DNA of 64,000 bases from Actinomycetota bacterium (GTDB lineage Bacteria > Actinomycetota > Actinomycetes > S36-B12), in contig JAUSNB010000053.1 in the NCBI GenBank assembly GCA_030645615.1, positions 1 to 64,000 of the forward strand, written 5' to 3'. Position numbers and translations under genes: made by a program. Of the stretch, positions 1-8,503 are shown in pieces; the first letter of the stretch is position 1, and the number at the start of each line of letters is the position of its first letter. Under the pieces are notes generated by a model. It had not been told where the DNA came from. It saw only the letters and a list, made by a program, of their open reading frames with translations, and did no database searches.

Positions 1-1029
1 GTCGAGGCGTTCGAGCTCGTGGTCCAGGGTGCGCCGGTTGGGCAGGCCGGTCAGGGCGTCGGTGCGGGCCAGCACCGCCAGCCGCGAGGACTGCCCCTCG
101 ACCACGTCCAGCAGCAACCGGAACCGCCACAACACCAACGCGATGACGATGACCGTCCCCATGGCGATCCGGCGGGCCGGCAACTCGCTGTCGGACCACG
201 CGGCAATGACCAGCATGACGGGCACCAGCAGGGCGCCGATCGCGAGGCCGGCGAGGCGGTACTGCTGGTTGCCGCCGTCCTCGTGCGGACGGATAGACGC
301 TGCTGACGGCTGCCATGCCGCCAACGCCAGCATCATGAAGACCACCAGGTAGAGCACGTCGAGCCAGGCCGGCGCGCTGCCGCCCAGGCCGCCGATCTCG
401 ATGTAGCTGTAGAGGAGGTCGGCGACCAGGGTGACGGCGAACGCCACGGCCACGAGCGCCACGGCGGCGTTGCGCCGCCCGCTGCCGACGAGCAGGCGGG
501 CAACGCCCGCGAGCAGCAGTAGGTCGAAGATGGGATAGCCGATAGCGAAGAACAATGGGGAGCCGCTGCCTTGCATGGCGGTCAGGGTCGGCTGAAGGAC
601 GAGCGTGCCAAGAACCGCCGCTGCAGAAACGCTCAGAATCGCCGTGTCGATCCAGCCCTCGCGGCTATGCCCCGGCTGGACCCGGCGGATGAGCACGGCC
701 AGTGCGTACAGCGCAAAGACGTAGCCGGCCAGGAAGATGACGTCGGACGGGCCGGGGGAGGGCTCGACCTCCAGTACCCACACCTGGACGTTGTAGACGA
801 CATCGCCGACGAAGGCGCAGGTGACATAGCCCAGCACGCCCCACCACGGGGCCCGCGCCGGCCCGGGGATACGGGCCACGCCCGCCACGAAGGCCAGCAG
901 CGCGGCAAGGGACACGAGGCCGTAGATGATCGGCGAAGCCGGGGAGTCGACAGGCGTGGCAACGAAGACCAGGCATCCGATCGCGCCAGCACCCAGCGCC
1001 AGGGAACGCGGTGCCCGGGCGGCGAGCAT
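1..1029 (-). CDS. Membrane-bound diguanylate cyclase, C-terminus cut by window edge
   Basis: About 343 codons are visible and the frame runs off the left edge. From the ATG at 1029 the protein has eight or nine hydrophobic segments over roughly residues 10-300, then ARTDALTGLPNRR, the conserved entry to a GGDEF domain. The family makes cyclic di-GMP from two GTP. The GGDEF signature itself and any EAL domain lie outside the window, so activity cannot be judged. The membrane region looks like a MASE-type sensor and its signal is unknown. The gene is divergent from pta, 115 bp away. Two more cyclic-di-GMP genes lie at 15463-21570. A start somewhat upstream of 1029 is possible. Confidence 0.85.
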   Translation of the reverse strand, partial: MLAARAPRSLALGAGAIGCLVFVATPVDSPASPIIYGLVSLAALLAFVAGVARIPGPARAPWWGVLGYVTCAFVGDVVYNVQVWVLEVEPSPGPSDVIFLAGYVFALYALAVLIRRVQPGHSREGWIDTAILSVSAAAVLGTLVLQPTLTAMQGSGSPLFFAIGYPIFDLLLLAGVARLLVGSGRRNAAVALVAVAFAVTLVADLLYSYIEIGGLGGSAPAWLDVLYLVVFMMLALAAWQPSAASIRPHEDGGNQQYRLAGLAIGALLVPVMLVIAAWSDSELPARRIAMGTVIVIALVLWRFRLLLDVVEGQSSRLAVLARTDALTGLPNRRTLDHELERLD

Positions 1030-1131
1030 GCCGGGGCGAGCCGTCCCTGCCACGCGGTTACCACCCCTCGACCGTCTCGCCCCGTGGCGCAACCTTATGT
1101 GGCCGGGCCGACGACACCGTGACGCGACCGG

Positions 1132-1137
1132 TAGCGT
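1132..1137 (+). promoter_or_regulatory. -10 element of leaderless pta transcript
   Basis: TAGCGT ends 7 nt before the GTG at 1145 and no Shine-Dalgarno sequence precedes the start. This is the leaderless promoter spacing common in actinobacteria. Confidence 0.5.
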
Positions 1138-1144
1138 CGGCCGG

Positions 1145-3241
1145 GTGTCCGACAGCCTCTACATCACGTCCACCACCATCCGCGCCGGCAAGGCGGTCGT
1201 GGCACTGGGCACGCTGGAGACGCTGGCCAGGAAGGTCGGCCGGGTCGGCGTGTTCCGTCCGGTCCTCGATGGTGACGGGGACAACGACGCTCTCATCGGC
1301 CTGTTGACCGATCGCTATCAGCTGCGCCCCGATCATGCGTACGGGATGGGCTACGCAGAGGCGGCTCGCCTCATGGCGGCTGGCGACACCAGCAGGCTCG
1401 TTGCCGCGTCTGTCGATGCCTTCCTGCGGATGAAGGGCCACTACGACTTCGTCCTCGTCATCGGCACCGACTTCACCGGCCCGTCGCCATCGACCGAGCT
1501 TGCCCTCAACGCCGAGCTGGCCGCCAACATGGGCGCCCCCGTCCTCTCCGTCGTCAACGGGCACGAACTCGATGCCGCGGCGATCGAGTCGTCGATGGAT
1601 GCGTCATCGGGAGTGCTGACGGGCCACGGCTGCACGGTCGTGGCCACCATCGTGAACCGGGTGGCGCCCGACCGGGTCGAGTCCGTGCGCTCCCGCATCG
1701 CGGCACGCCGCCGCGGGGCGCCCGTGTACGTGCTCCGGGACCTGCCCGTGCTCTCGGCCCTGACCGTCGAGGAGGTCGCGGTAGGGCTGGGCGGCGAGGT
1801 GCTGGTCAGCGGCGGCGACGCTCTGCAGCGCGAGGTGGAGGCCTATGTTGCCGGCTCCGGGCACCTGCAGACGATGCTGCCGATCCTCACCGATGGCGCG
1901 CTCGTCGTGGCGTCCGGCGACCGGGCCGACCTCGCCGTCGGCTCTGCTGCTTGCGCGCTCAGCCGGGACATGCCGACCCCGTCGGGCGTCCTGCTGACCA
2001 ACGGGTACCGGCCCGATCCAATGACGAGGTCGCTGCTGGAGGCGTCGGGCATGCCGGTCTTGGCCGTGGACACGGATACCTACACGACCCTGCACCTGCT
2101 CGAGGGACTGCGTGGCGAGATCCGGGCAACCAGCCGGCGCAAGATCGCGGCCGCCCTCGGGGAGTTCACCTCCGTCGTCGACGTCGAGGAGTTCACCTCG
2201 CTGATCCGGCTGTCGCACCCGGACGTGGTCACGCCGTTGATGTTCACCATCGGCCTGCTCGAGCGGGCCAGGGCGGTGCGCACCCGGATCGTCATGCCCG
2301 AAGGCACGGACGAGCGGATCCTGCGAGCGGCCGAGGAGCTCGTGAATGCCGGCGTCGTGGACATCACCCTCCTCGGCGACCCGGCCGACATCCTGGCCAA
2401 GTCGGTCAGCGTCGGTGTCGACCTGGCCGGGATCGAGCTCGTGGACCCCGCTACGTCGCCGCTGCGCGAGGAGTTCGCCCACGAGTACGCCGGCCTCCGG
2501 GCGCACAAGGGGCTGACCTTCGAGCAGGCCTTCGACACTGTCGTCGACGCCACCTACTTCGGGACCATGCTCGTCCAGACCGGCCGGGTCGGCGGGATGG
2601 TGTCCGGCGCAGCGCACACCACCGCCCAGACGATCCGGCCGGCGCTGGAGATCATCCGGACCCGCCCGGACGCGCTGCTCGTGTCCAGCGCCTTCCTCAT
2701 GTGCCTGCCCGATCGGGTGGTCGTCTTCGCGGACTGCGCCGTCAACCCGGACCCCACTGCCGAGGAGCTTGCCGACATCGCGATCAGCAGCGCCGACACG
2801 GCCCGGGCGTTCGGCATCGAGCCGCGGATCGCGATGGTCTCGTACTCCACCGGTACGTCCGGCACCGGCAGCGACGTCGACAAGGTCCGTGCCGCGACGC
2901 AGTTGGTCGCCGAACGGCGTCCGGACCTGCCGTTGGCGGGCCCGATCCAGTACGACGCCGCCGTCGACGAGGGCGTCGGCGCGGCGAAGCTGCCGGGCAA
3001 TCCGGTCGCTGGCCACGCGACAGTCCTCGTGTTCCCCGACCTCAATACCGGCAACACCACGTACAAGGCGGTGCAGCGTTCGGCCGATGCCATCGCGATC
3101 GGCCCAGTGCTCCAGGGGCTGCGCCGGCCGATCAACGACCTGTCCCGCGGGTGCACGGTGCCCGACATCGTCAACACCGTCGCCATCACGGCGATCCAGG
3201 CCCAGCACGTCAACCCCTCGGAGAGCGGAGCGGGCTCGTGA
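1145..3241 (+). CDS. pta: Phosphate acetyltransferase
   Basis: Pta (698 aa) interconverts acetyl-CoA plus phosphate and acetyl phosphate plus CoA in the cytosol. The order is the long form: an N-terminal P-loop-like regulatory domain (starts SLYITSTTIRAGK), a central DRTGG-type domain (about 200-350) and the C-terminal catalytic domain (about 370-698), which contains MPEGTDERIL, VSGAAHTTAQTIRPAL and SYSTGTSGTGSDVDKV. Length matches mycobacterial Pta. The GTG at 1145 was chosen because the homologous N-terminus begins there and a -10-like box sits 7 nt upstream; the frame stays open further upstream. The stop overlaps the ackA start by 4 bp (GTGA), so the two are translationally coupled in acetate metabolism. 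Confidence 0.95.
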   Translation: MSDSLYITSTTIRAGKAVVALGTLETLARKVGRVGVFRPVLDGDGDNDALIGLLTDRYQLRPDHAYGMGYAEAARLMAAGDTSRLVAASVDAFLRMKGHYDFVLVIGTDFTGPSPSTELALNAELAANMGAPVLSVVNGHELDAAAIESSMDASSGVLTGHGCTVVATIVNRVAPDRVESVRSRIAARRRGAPVYVLRDLPVLSALTVEEVAVGLGGEVLVSGGDALQREVEAYVAGSGHLQTMLPILTDGALVVASGDRADLAVGSAACALSRDMPTPSGVLLTNGYRPDPMTRSLLEASGMPVLAVDTDTYTTLHLLEGLRGEIRATSRRKIAAALGEFTSVVDVEEFTSLIRLSHPDVVTPLMFTIGLLERARAVRTRIVMPEGTDERILRAAEELVNAGVVDITLLGDPADILAKSVSVGVDLAGIELVDPATSPLREEFAHEYAGLRAHKGLTFEQAFDTVVDATYFGTMLVQTGRVGGMVSGAAHTTAQTIRPALEIIRTRPDALLVSSAFLMCLPDRVVVFADCAVNPDPTAEELADIAISSADTARAFGIEPRIAMVSYSTGTSGTGSDVDKVRAATQLVAERRPDLPLAGPIQYDAAVDEGVGAAKLPGNPVAGHATVLVFPDLNTGNTTYKAVQRSADAIAIGPVLQGLRRPINDLSRGCTVPDIVNTVAITAIQAQHVNPSESGAGS

Positions 3242-4434
3242 GCCTGGTCCTGGTCATCAACTCGGGATCGTCGAGCCTGAAGTACCAGGTCGTGGACCCG
3301 GTCGACGGGAGATGGCTCGCGCGCGGGCTGGTCGAGCGGATCGGGCAGGAGGGCTCGCTGATCAGGCACGAGGCCGCCGGCGCCGAACCGCTCGAGCGCG
3401 ACGTTCCGCTGGCCGACCACGCGGAGGCGCTGGAGTCGGTGCTGGCACTCCTCGACGAGCACGGGCCTGGGCTCGGTCGGCTGGTAGCGGTCGGCCACCG
3501 TATTGTGCACGGAGGCAGTGAGTACCGCGAGCCGGTGATCGTCGACGACGAGGTCGAGGATGCCATCGCCAGGCTCGTGCCCCTGGCGCCCCTGCACAAC
3601 CCGGCGGCGCTGGTAGGCCTGCGCGACATGCGGCGGCTGCTGCCGTCCGTCCCGCAGGTCGCCGTCTTCGACACGGCCTTCCACACCGGGATGCCCGCCG
3701 AGGCCTACACGTACGCACTGCCGGTGGACGTTGCGCGCGCTCACCGGCTGCGCAAGTACGGCTTCCACGGCACCAGTTATGCGTACGTCACGCGGCGGGC
3801 CGCAGGGTTCCTCGGGGTGGCCCCCGACCGCGTGCGGCTGATCATCTGCCACCTCGGCAACGGTGCTTCCATGGCCGCGGTGCGGGACGGCGTGGGCATC
3901 GACACCAGCATGGGGCTCACCCCGTTGCAGGGGCTGGTGATGGGAACGCGATCAGGGGACGTCGACCCGGCGGTCGTCTTCCACCTCATGCGCGCGGCCG
4001 GCCTCGGCCTCGATGACGTCGATGCGCTGCTGAACAAGCAGAGCGGGCTCAAGGGCCTGACCGGAGATCAGGACATGCGCGAGGTACGTCGTCGCGCGAA
4101 CGACGGCGATCAGGCTGCCCGCCTCGCGCTTGGTGTGTACGCCTACCGGGTGCGCGCCTACATCGGTGCGTACCTGGCGGTGCTGCCCGGCGTGCAGGCG
4201 CTGGTCTTCACCGCTGGGATCGGTGAGAACGACGCTGCCCTGCGCCAGGACGTGTGCGACCCGTTGCGGCATCTGGGCATCGCGCTGGACACGAAGCGGA
4301 ACGCGGAGCCCTCCCGCGTCGAGCGGGAGGTCGACGACGGGACGGGGCCGATCCGCGTGCTGGTCATCCCGACCGACGAGGAGGCCGAGATCGCCCGGCA
4401 GGCCATGCTTGCCGTGGGGGGCGACACGCCGTAG
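3238..4434 (+). CDS. ackA: Acetate kinase
   Basis: AckA (398 aa) converts acetyl phosphate and ADP to acetate and ATP, completing the Pta-AckA route, which is reversible and can serve acetate overflow or assimilation. The ASKHA signature VLVINSGSSSLKYQ starts at residue 4. GHRIVHGG, AVFDTAFHTGMP, HLGNGAS and FTAGIGEND carry the acetate and nucleotide sites. Length is normal for the family. The GTG start overlaps the pta stop by 4 bp, so the gene depends on upstream translation. No clear terminator follows; the next 400 bp are non-coding. Confidence 0.96.
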   Translation: MSLVLVINSGSSSLKYQVVDPVDGRWLARGLVERIGQEGSLIRHEAAGAEPLERDVPLADHAEALESVLALLDEHGPGLGRLVAVGHRIVHGGSEYREPVIVDDEVEDAIARLVPLAPLHNPAALVGLRDMRRLLPSVPQVAVFDTAFHTGMPAEAYTYALPVDVARAHRLRKYGFHGTSYAYVTRRAAGFLGVAPDRVRLIICHLGNGASMAAVRDGVGIDTSMGLTPLQGLVMGTRSGDVDPAVVFHLMRAAGLGLDDVDALLNKQSGLKGLTGDQDMREVRRRANDGDQAARLALGVYAYRVRAYIGAYLAVLPGVQALVFTAGIGENDAALRQDVCDPLRHLGIALDTKRNAEPSRVEREVDDGTGPIRVLVIPTDEEAEIARQAMLAVGGDTP

Positions 4435-4698
4435 CGCCATCCGCGAGGCGGAGACCTATCTCACGTCCAGCGCGAGGGTCCCCGCGGGGGAGCTGTGGCC
4501 GACGTCACCCTGTAAAATCGCGCCAACCGGGCAAATCGGGCAGCCGACAGCCAACTGGCCCTCGCCGTCCCGACATTGAATTCGGTTGGTGTTATTAGCC
4601 TTTTCACTAGAACGGCATTCACGCTGCAGGCCGTTCGGTGTTGAATCACCATCGTGGTGCCCGACCCGTGCAGGGGCCGGGGGACGTGCGTCCAGCTC

Positions 4699-4755
4699 CT
4701 GTCCGGGCAGCAGCCTGGGCGGTCGCGCGACCGGTGAGCCAGGCGAGACGGACAG
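4699..4755 (+). ncRNA. Candidate structured leader RNA upstream of wall hydrolase
   Basis: The 400-bp gap 4435-4834 holds no convincing gene. Within it, three helices nest: CTGTCCG (4699-4705) with CGGACAG (4749-4755), GCCTGG (4713-4718) with CCAGGC (4739-4744), and CGGTC/GACCG closing a GCGC loop (4720-4733). Smaller hairpins flank them, for example GGTG/CACC near 4640-4653 and GGACG/CGTCC near 4682-4692. AT-richer, promoter-like sequence lies around 4513-4615, so a transcript of over 200 nt before the ATG at 4835 is plausible. Actinobacterial resuscitation-factor and hydrolase genes often carry cyclic-di-AMP (ydaO) riboswitches, but I cannot find the conserved ydaO core here. The class is unassigned. 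Confidence 0.3.
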
Positions 4756-4834
4756 ATGTCCCGCCCTCGGCAATGACCCGTACCGCGACCACGCACTCGG
4801 CCTGGATGGGCCGGGTGCCTTCAGTCGAGGCTGG

Positions 4835-5479
4835 ATGTCCAGATCAACGCTCGTCCGTAGTGCCACGCTCGCCGCCGTCGCGACCGCAGGGGCGTTCGTC
4901 CTCGGGTCCGTCGGTCCCGGGTCGTCGACCGCAGCCATCGCGGAGGTCAGCCCATACGGAACCGCATCGGTGGCGCAGGCGATGCTCGCCGTGCGGGCCG
5001 TCGCCCGTCCCATGGTCGTCCGGCCCAGCGCCGCGGCCGTGCGTCGCACCGTGCAGGTTGCCCGGCATACCGCGTATACGCGGTTCACGTTGAGGTCGAA
5101 GGCGACCCGGGACATGCGCGGGGTCGAGCGCAGCCTCTACCGCGGCAGGTTCTACCGTCCCGCGACCGAGTCGCTGCGTCGCTGCATTGCCGAGCGCGAG
5201 AGCGAGGGGCACTATGACGTCGTGTCGCCGAGCGGCAGCTACTTCGGCGCCTACCAAGTCTCCCGGGACCTCGCCCGCGGTGCGACGTGGATGATGCTGA
5301 AGGAGCACAAGCGGCTCATGGGCCCGAAGGCCGCCAAGAGGGTGCTCGCCGACCTGCGGGCCAAGCCGATGAACGGTTGGCCGCGGTACTGGCAGGACGC
5401 CGCCTTCTTCACGGTCCTGAACTGGGAAGGCCCGCGCTCGGGTGCCGGGCACTGGGCCGGCGGCCGCTGGCGCTGCTGA
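4835..5479 (+). CDS. Secreted transglycosylase-like (Rpf/lysozyme-like) protein
   Basis: 214 aa. An N-terminal export signal (STLVRSATLAAVATAGAFVLGS) is followed by a low-complexity linker to about residue 110, then a lysozyme-like domain with RRCIAERESEGHYDVVSPSG and YFGAYQVSRDLARG. This resembles the catalytic region of resuscitation-promoting factors and small transglycosylases, with a candidate catalytic Glu in AERESEG. The likely role is cleavage of peptidoglycan glycan strands outside the membrane. The ATG at 4835 has GAGG 4 nt upstream and gives a proper signal peptide. It is preceded by the structured region at 4640-4755 and is convergent with the LysR gene 6 bp away. The exact family (Rpf or another) is uncertain. 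Confidence 0.75.
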   Translation: MSRSTLVRSATLAAVATAGAFVLGSVGPGSSTAAIAEVSPYGTASVAQAMLAVRAVARPMVVRPSAAAVRRTVQVARHTAYTRFTLRSKATRDMRGVERSLYRGRFYRPATESLRRCIAERESEGHYDVVSPSGSYFGAYQVSRDLARGATWMMLKEHKRLMGPKAAKRVLADLRAKPMNGWPRYWQDAAFFTVLNWEGPRSGAGHWAGGRWRC

Positions 5480-5485
5480 GGGGCG

Positions 5486-6418
5486 TCAGCGCGCGGCGCG
5501 GGCCAGCCGCTTGCGGCACTCCGACTTGGCGATCCTGACGAACTTCCCCGCGGCAGGAAGGGGAGTGGTCGCGTGCCGCAGGCCGATCATGATGGTCCGG
5601 GGGTCCAAGGGCGGGTCGAGCTGCTTGACGACGATGCCCGGGTCCGCAGTGTCCACGGCCAGCAGGGGCATGACCGCCGGGCCCATCCCCGCCCTGACCA
5701 TCCCCTGCATCGCGCCATTGTCGTTGGAGCGGAACACGTAACGTGGGCGGACGCCGGATGAGCGCAGGCCGTCGTCGATCGCCGTCTGGCAGTCGCATTG
5801 GTGCTGGCCCACCATCGGGATGCCGTTGAGCTCCTTGGTGGGGAAGGAACGGCCCTTGTGCGCACGGGCGAGGTCGCCGTCCTTGTCGAGGAGCACGACG
5901 AACGGGTCGATGCCCAGGTCGATGATGTCGAGGCGGCTGTCCTCGTAGGGGCCGGTGAGAAAGGTGACGTCGAGCTCGCCGGCGAGCAGGTCGGAGATGA
6001 GGGTCTCATTGTCGTCGCGCTCGACGAGGTGGATGTGGATGTCGGGCGCGGTCGCCCGCATCTCGCGCACGAGGTCGGGCAGCAATTGGACGGACACGCT
6101 CTGGTACGTGCCGATGACCAGGCGACCTGCCGTGCCGCTGGCGAGGTCGGCGAGTTCCCGCTCGGCGGTGCCCAGCCGTCCGATGACGGCGTCGGCATGC
6201 CGTAGGAACAGCCGTCCGGCCGGCGTGAGGGTCACCGGCTTGGGGCCGCCCGGACGGTCGAAGAGCGAGGTGCCGACCGCCTTCTCCAGGCCGGCGATCT
6301 GCTGGCTGATGGCGGCCTGGGAGAAGCCCAGGACATCGGCCGCGCCCACGAACGATCCCTCCTCGGCCACGGCGCGCAGGGCGCGCAGGTGGCGGAACTC
6401 CACATCGTCGAATGACAT
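5486..6418 (-). CDS. LysR-family transcriptional regulator
   Basis: 310 aa. The N-terminal winged helix-turn-helix (about 8-65) contains RHLRALRAVAEEGSF and LGFSQAAISQQIAGLEKAVG, and the C-terminal periplasmic-binding-like effector domain spans about 95-300. LysR proteins usually control a divergent neighbour and themselves; here that neighbour is the small gene at 6506. I chose the ATG at 6418; a GTG at 6442 is also in frame and lies within candidate operator sequence. The effector domain carries an unusual Cys pair (QCDCQ, around residue 200), which could sense redox or metal. The inducer is unknown. Confidence 0.9.
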   Translation of the reverse strand: MSFDDVEFRHLRALRAVAEEGSFVGAADVLGFSQAAISQQIAGLEKAVGTSLFDRPGGPKPVTLTPAGRLFLRHADAVIGRLGTAERELADLASGTAGRLVIGTYQSVSVQLLPDLVREMRATAPDIHIHLVERDDNETLISDLLAGELDVTFLTGPYEDSRLDIIDLGIDPFVVLLDKDGDLARAHKGRSFPTKELNGIPMVGQHQCDCQTAIDDGLRSSGVRPRYVFRSNDNGAMQGMVRAGMGPAVMPLLAVDTADPGIVVKQLDPPLDPRTIMIGLRHATTPLPAAGKFVRIAKSECRKRLARAAR

Positions 6419-6432
6419 GACATCAGCATATG

Positions 6433-6457
6433 CGATCGACACGATCAGTTTCTATCG
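6433..6457. promoter_or_regulatory. Candidate LysR operator between divergent genes
   Basis: CGAT occurs at 6433-6436 (inside the palindrome CGATCG), at 6442-6445 and as its complement ATCG at 6454-6457. The last two form an inverted repeat CGAT-N8-ATCG. The site lies in the 87-bp spacer between the LysR ATG and the 6506 gene, where LysR operators normally sit. Sequence only. Confidence 0.35.
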
Positions 6458-6505
6458 CTTCTCTTTATGTCGACGGCTCCCTATCATTCATGCATGGAGG
6501 TCAAC

Positions 6506-6781
6506 ATGAAGACGTCAGCAAGCACCACCACCACCGGTGCCATCAAGGCCCTCGGCCACGCGATCGAGGATCACGGCATCGAGGCCGATCCGGTCTCGCT
6601 GCTGCTCCTGGCCCACGCTGCCCGCGACCTCGGCATCAACGACGTGCTCGTCGGCGTGATGGTGGACGAGGACGAGCCCTCCGTCGCCCGCATCCGCGCC
6701 TTCGGCCGGGTCTCGACCCTCGTCTCGACGCAGCTTCAGTCCAGCGTCACCTCGCTCCGGGAGCTTCAGCCGGCTTGCTGA
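6506..6781 (+). CDS. Small hypothetical protein divergent from LysR gene
   Basis: 91 aa, family not recognised. After a Ser/Thr-rich start (MKTSASTTTTG) it looks like a compact soluble alpha/beta fold (IKALGHAIEDHGIEADPVSLLLLAHAARDLGIND), with no membrane segment or cysteine cluster apart from the C-terminal Cys. The ATG at 6506 is preceded by GGAGGT with a 4-nt spacer, one of the best ribosome sites in the window. It is the likely target of the divergent LysR regulator and is followed by a strong terminator at 6804-6839, so it is probably monocistronic. Confidence 0.7.
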   Translation: MKTSASTTTTGAIKALGHAIEDHGIEADPVSLLLLAHAARDLGINDVLVGVMVDEDEPSVARIRAFGRVSTLVSTQLQSSVTSLRELQPAC

Positions 6782-6803
6782 GCACGCTCACCAACCAGGA
6801 ACG

Positions 6804-6839
6804 GCGAAGGGGCGGGACCGGATGGTCCCGCCCCTTCGC
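6804..6839. terminator. Bidirectional intrinsic-type terminator
   Basis: A perfect 16-bp stem (arms 6804-6819 and 6824-6839) has a 4-nt GGAT loop and lies between convergent genes ending at 6781 and 6851. There is no long U-tract, as is usual in high-GC actinobacteria. Confidence 0.8.
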
Positions 6840-6850
6840 ATGTCCTGCGA

Positions 6851-7294
6851 CTACTCGGCCTTGACCGTCTTGGATCCTGACAGGTTGAGCACCGCGACGC
6901 CCAGCAGGACGAAGACGATGCCGACCCCGATCGCCATGATCGAGACACCAAAGGCGAGGACCGACGTGAACAGCGACGCCCGCAGGAACGAGCCGTTCAT
7001 GGCAACCGCACGCAGCGGATCCTCACGGTCGAGCTCGGCGTAGGTCTTGCCGCCGGTCGCCTCGAGCGCGTGAAACGCGATGATGTCCGCCTGGCAGTAG
7101 GCGGCGAAGGGGCCGTTGACAGCGGCGCTGGCCTGGCAGCTGGCGTCGTCCGCGACGGTGATCCGCTCGGCCGACAGGGTGCTGCTGACCTGACCGTACG
7201 TCACCGCGCCGGACACGACCATCACTGCGCCGATGACCATCACGACGATGCTGATCCACTTTGCGACCCCGTGGGATTGCGACTGACCTGACAT
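6851..7294 (-). CDS. Two-TM membrane protein of unknown function
   Basis: 147 aa. One hydrophobic helix at about 13-35 and two closely spaced ones near 105-140 flank an extracytoplasmic stretch with three cysteines (SCQASAAVNGPFAAYCQAD), which could form disulphides. Similar actinobacterial proteins have been mislabelled aromatic ring-opening dioxygenase LigA on weak similarity; nothing here supports an enzyme. The ATG at 7294 has GAGGAGG about 6 nt upstream, which decides it over the in-frame ATG 18 bp further up. The gene ends at the shared terminator. Confidence 0.75.
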   Translation of the reverse strand: MSGQSQSHGVAKWISIVVMVIGAVMVVSGAVTYGQVSSTLSAERITVADDASCQASAAVNGPFAAYCQADIIAFHALEATGGKTYAELDREDPLRAVAMNGSFLRASLFTSVLAFGVSIMAIGVGIVFVLLGVAVLNLSGSKTVKAE

Positions 7295-7414
7295 GTGCGT
7301 CCTCCTCGACATCTACCAGCAAATTGCTGATGGTCTGACTGTGTCGGATACCGACGCGGATAGACAGGACAAACGTCCCTAAATCGGCCCTTTCTGGAGA
7401 TGTCGGGACCTAGG

Positions 7415-8503
7415 TCACCTGCCGCGCCCCGGCGAAGGTCCCCCGATCGGGTCCTTGGGCGAGCGAGCAGCGGGGATGGTCAAGGTGATGGTGAACGTTG
7501 CACCGCGGCCCGGTCCGTCGCTAGAGGCCGTGATGGTGCCTCCATGGTCGGTGATGATGGCCCGGGCAATGGTGAGCCCGAGGCCGCTGCCGCTGCCATC
7601 TGCCGCGGTCCGTGACGCATCGACGCGGTGGAAGCGGGCGAAGATCGCGTCGAGCTGGTCGGGCGGGATCCCGTCCCCGTCGTCGGACACCCGGATCACC
7701 GCGCGCCGGCCCTCCGTCGCCAGGCTGACGACGACGTGCCCACCGCCCGGCGTGTGCCGCAGCGCGTTGTCCAGCAAGTTGGCCAGCACCTGCTGCAGCC
7801 TGTCGGCGTCGGCACGCACGAGGACGGGTCGATCGGTGCCGGCCGTCGTGGCGTGCACGCCTTTGGCCCGGAAGCGCGGGACCACGGCCTCCACGGCGGC
7901 CGTCACGACGCGCGCAAGGTCGGTGGTCTGCAGCTGCAGGCCGAGCGCATGCTCCTCGGCCGCCGCCGTCTCGCGGAGGTCGGCTGTCAACCGGCGCAGG
8001 CGCAGCACCTGGTCGCGCATCGTGGACCACGCGGCCGGGTCCGCCGGGACGACGCCGTCCTCGAGCCCGTCGATGTATGCCTCGAGGGTGGCCAGCGGGG
8101 TCCGTATCTCGTGGGCGAGGTCGGACAAGAGCCGGATGCGCGAGGCCTCGGTGTCCGAGAGCCGGGCTGACATGCGGGCGAATGCGTCCGAGAGGCGCTG
8201 CAGCTCCGCGCTCGACTTCGCTCGCGGCACCTGCACCCCGTACCGTCCGTCGGCGATGGTCTCGGCTGCGTCGGCCAGCTCGGCGATCGGCCTGGCGATC
8301 CGGCGGGCGAGGAACCACGACACGACTGCGGCAATCGCGAACGAGACAGCCCCGCCGACGACCAGCGCGGTCCCGTAGGGCATGTCGAAGGGCTCGCGGG
8401 GACCGACCTCCGCGATGGCCAGCCACGAGGCGGTGGCGACGGCCAGGACGGCGAGAAGGACGAGGAAGATCCTCGTGGCGAGGCGGGCGGGCGACGGGTT
8501 CAT
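7415..8503 (-). CDS. Sensor histidine kinase
   Basis: 362 aa. Two membrane helices (about 12-30 and 43-65) enclose a very short extracytoplasmic loop, followed by HAMP (about 66-118), HisKA with the phosphoacceptor His in SDLAHEIRTPLATLEAYIDG, and HATPase_c with N (LLDNALRHTPGG), G1 (DDGDGIPPDQ) and G2 (GSGLGLTIARAI) boxes. Its start overlaps the stop of the response-regulator gene by 4 bp (ATGA), so the pair is translationally coupled. The tiny sensor loop suggests sensing in the membrane or through a partner. The signal is unknown; the neighbouring NlpC/P60 gene hints at envelope stress. Confidence 0.95.
   Translation of the reverse strand: MNPSPARLATRIFLVLLAVLAVATASWLAIAEVGPREPFDMPYGTALVVGGAVSFAIAAVVSWFLARRIARPIAELADAAETIADGRYGVQVPRAKSSAELQRLSDAFARMSARLSDTEASRIRLLSDLAHEIRTPLATLEAYIDGLEDGVVPADPAAWSTMRDQVLRLRRLTADLRETAAAEEHALGLQLQTTDLARVVTAAVEAVVPRFRAKGVHATTAGTDRPVLVRADADRLQQVLANLLDNALRHTPGGGHVVVSLATEGRRAVIRVSDDGDGIPPDQLDAIFARFHRVDASRTAADGSGSGLGLTIARAIITDHGGTITASSDGPGRGATFTITLTIPAARSPKDPIGGPSPGRGR

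Noticed and set aside
926-1144. N-terminal extension of Pta from an upstream ATG
   Set aside because: The extra 73 residues have no Pta homology, are Arg/Pro-rich and overlap the divergent membrane gene; the GTG at 1145 fits both the family and a -10 box.
4640-4834. Cyclic-di-AMP (ydaO) or cobalamin riboswitch before the wall hydrolase
   Set aside because: Some strings look similar (for example GTGAGCCAGG), but the invariant ydaO core and the cobalamin box with its flanking conserved blocks are missing, so I report only an unassigned structured leader.
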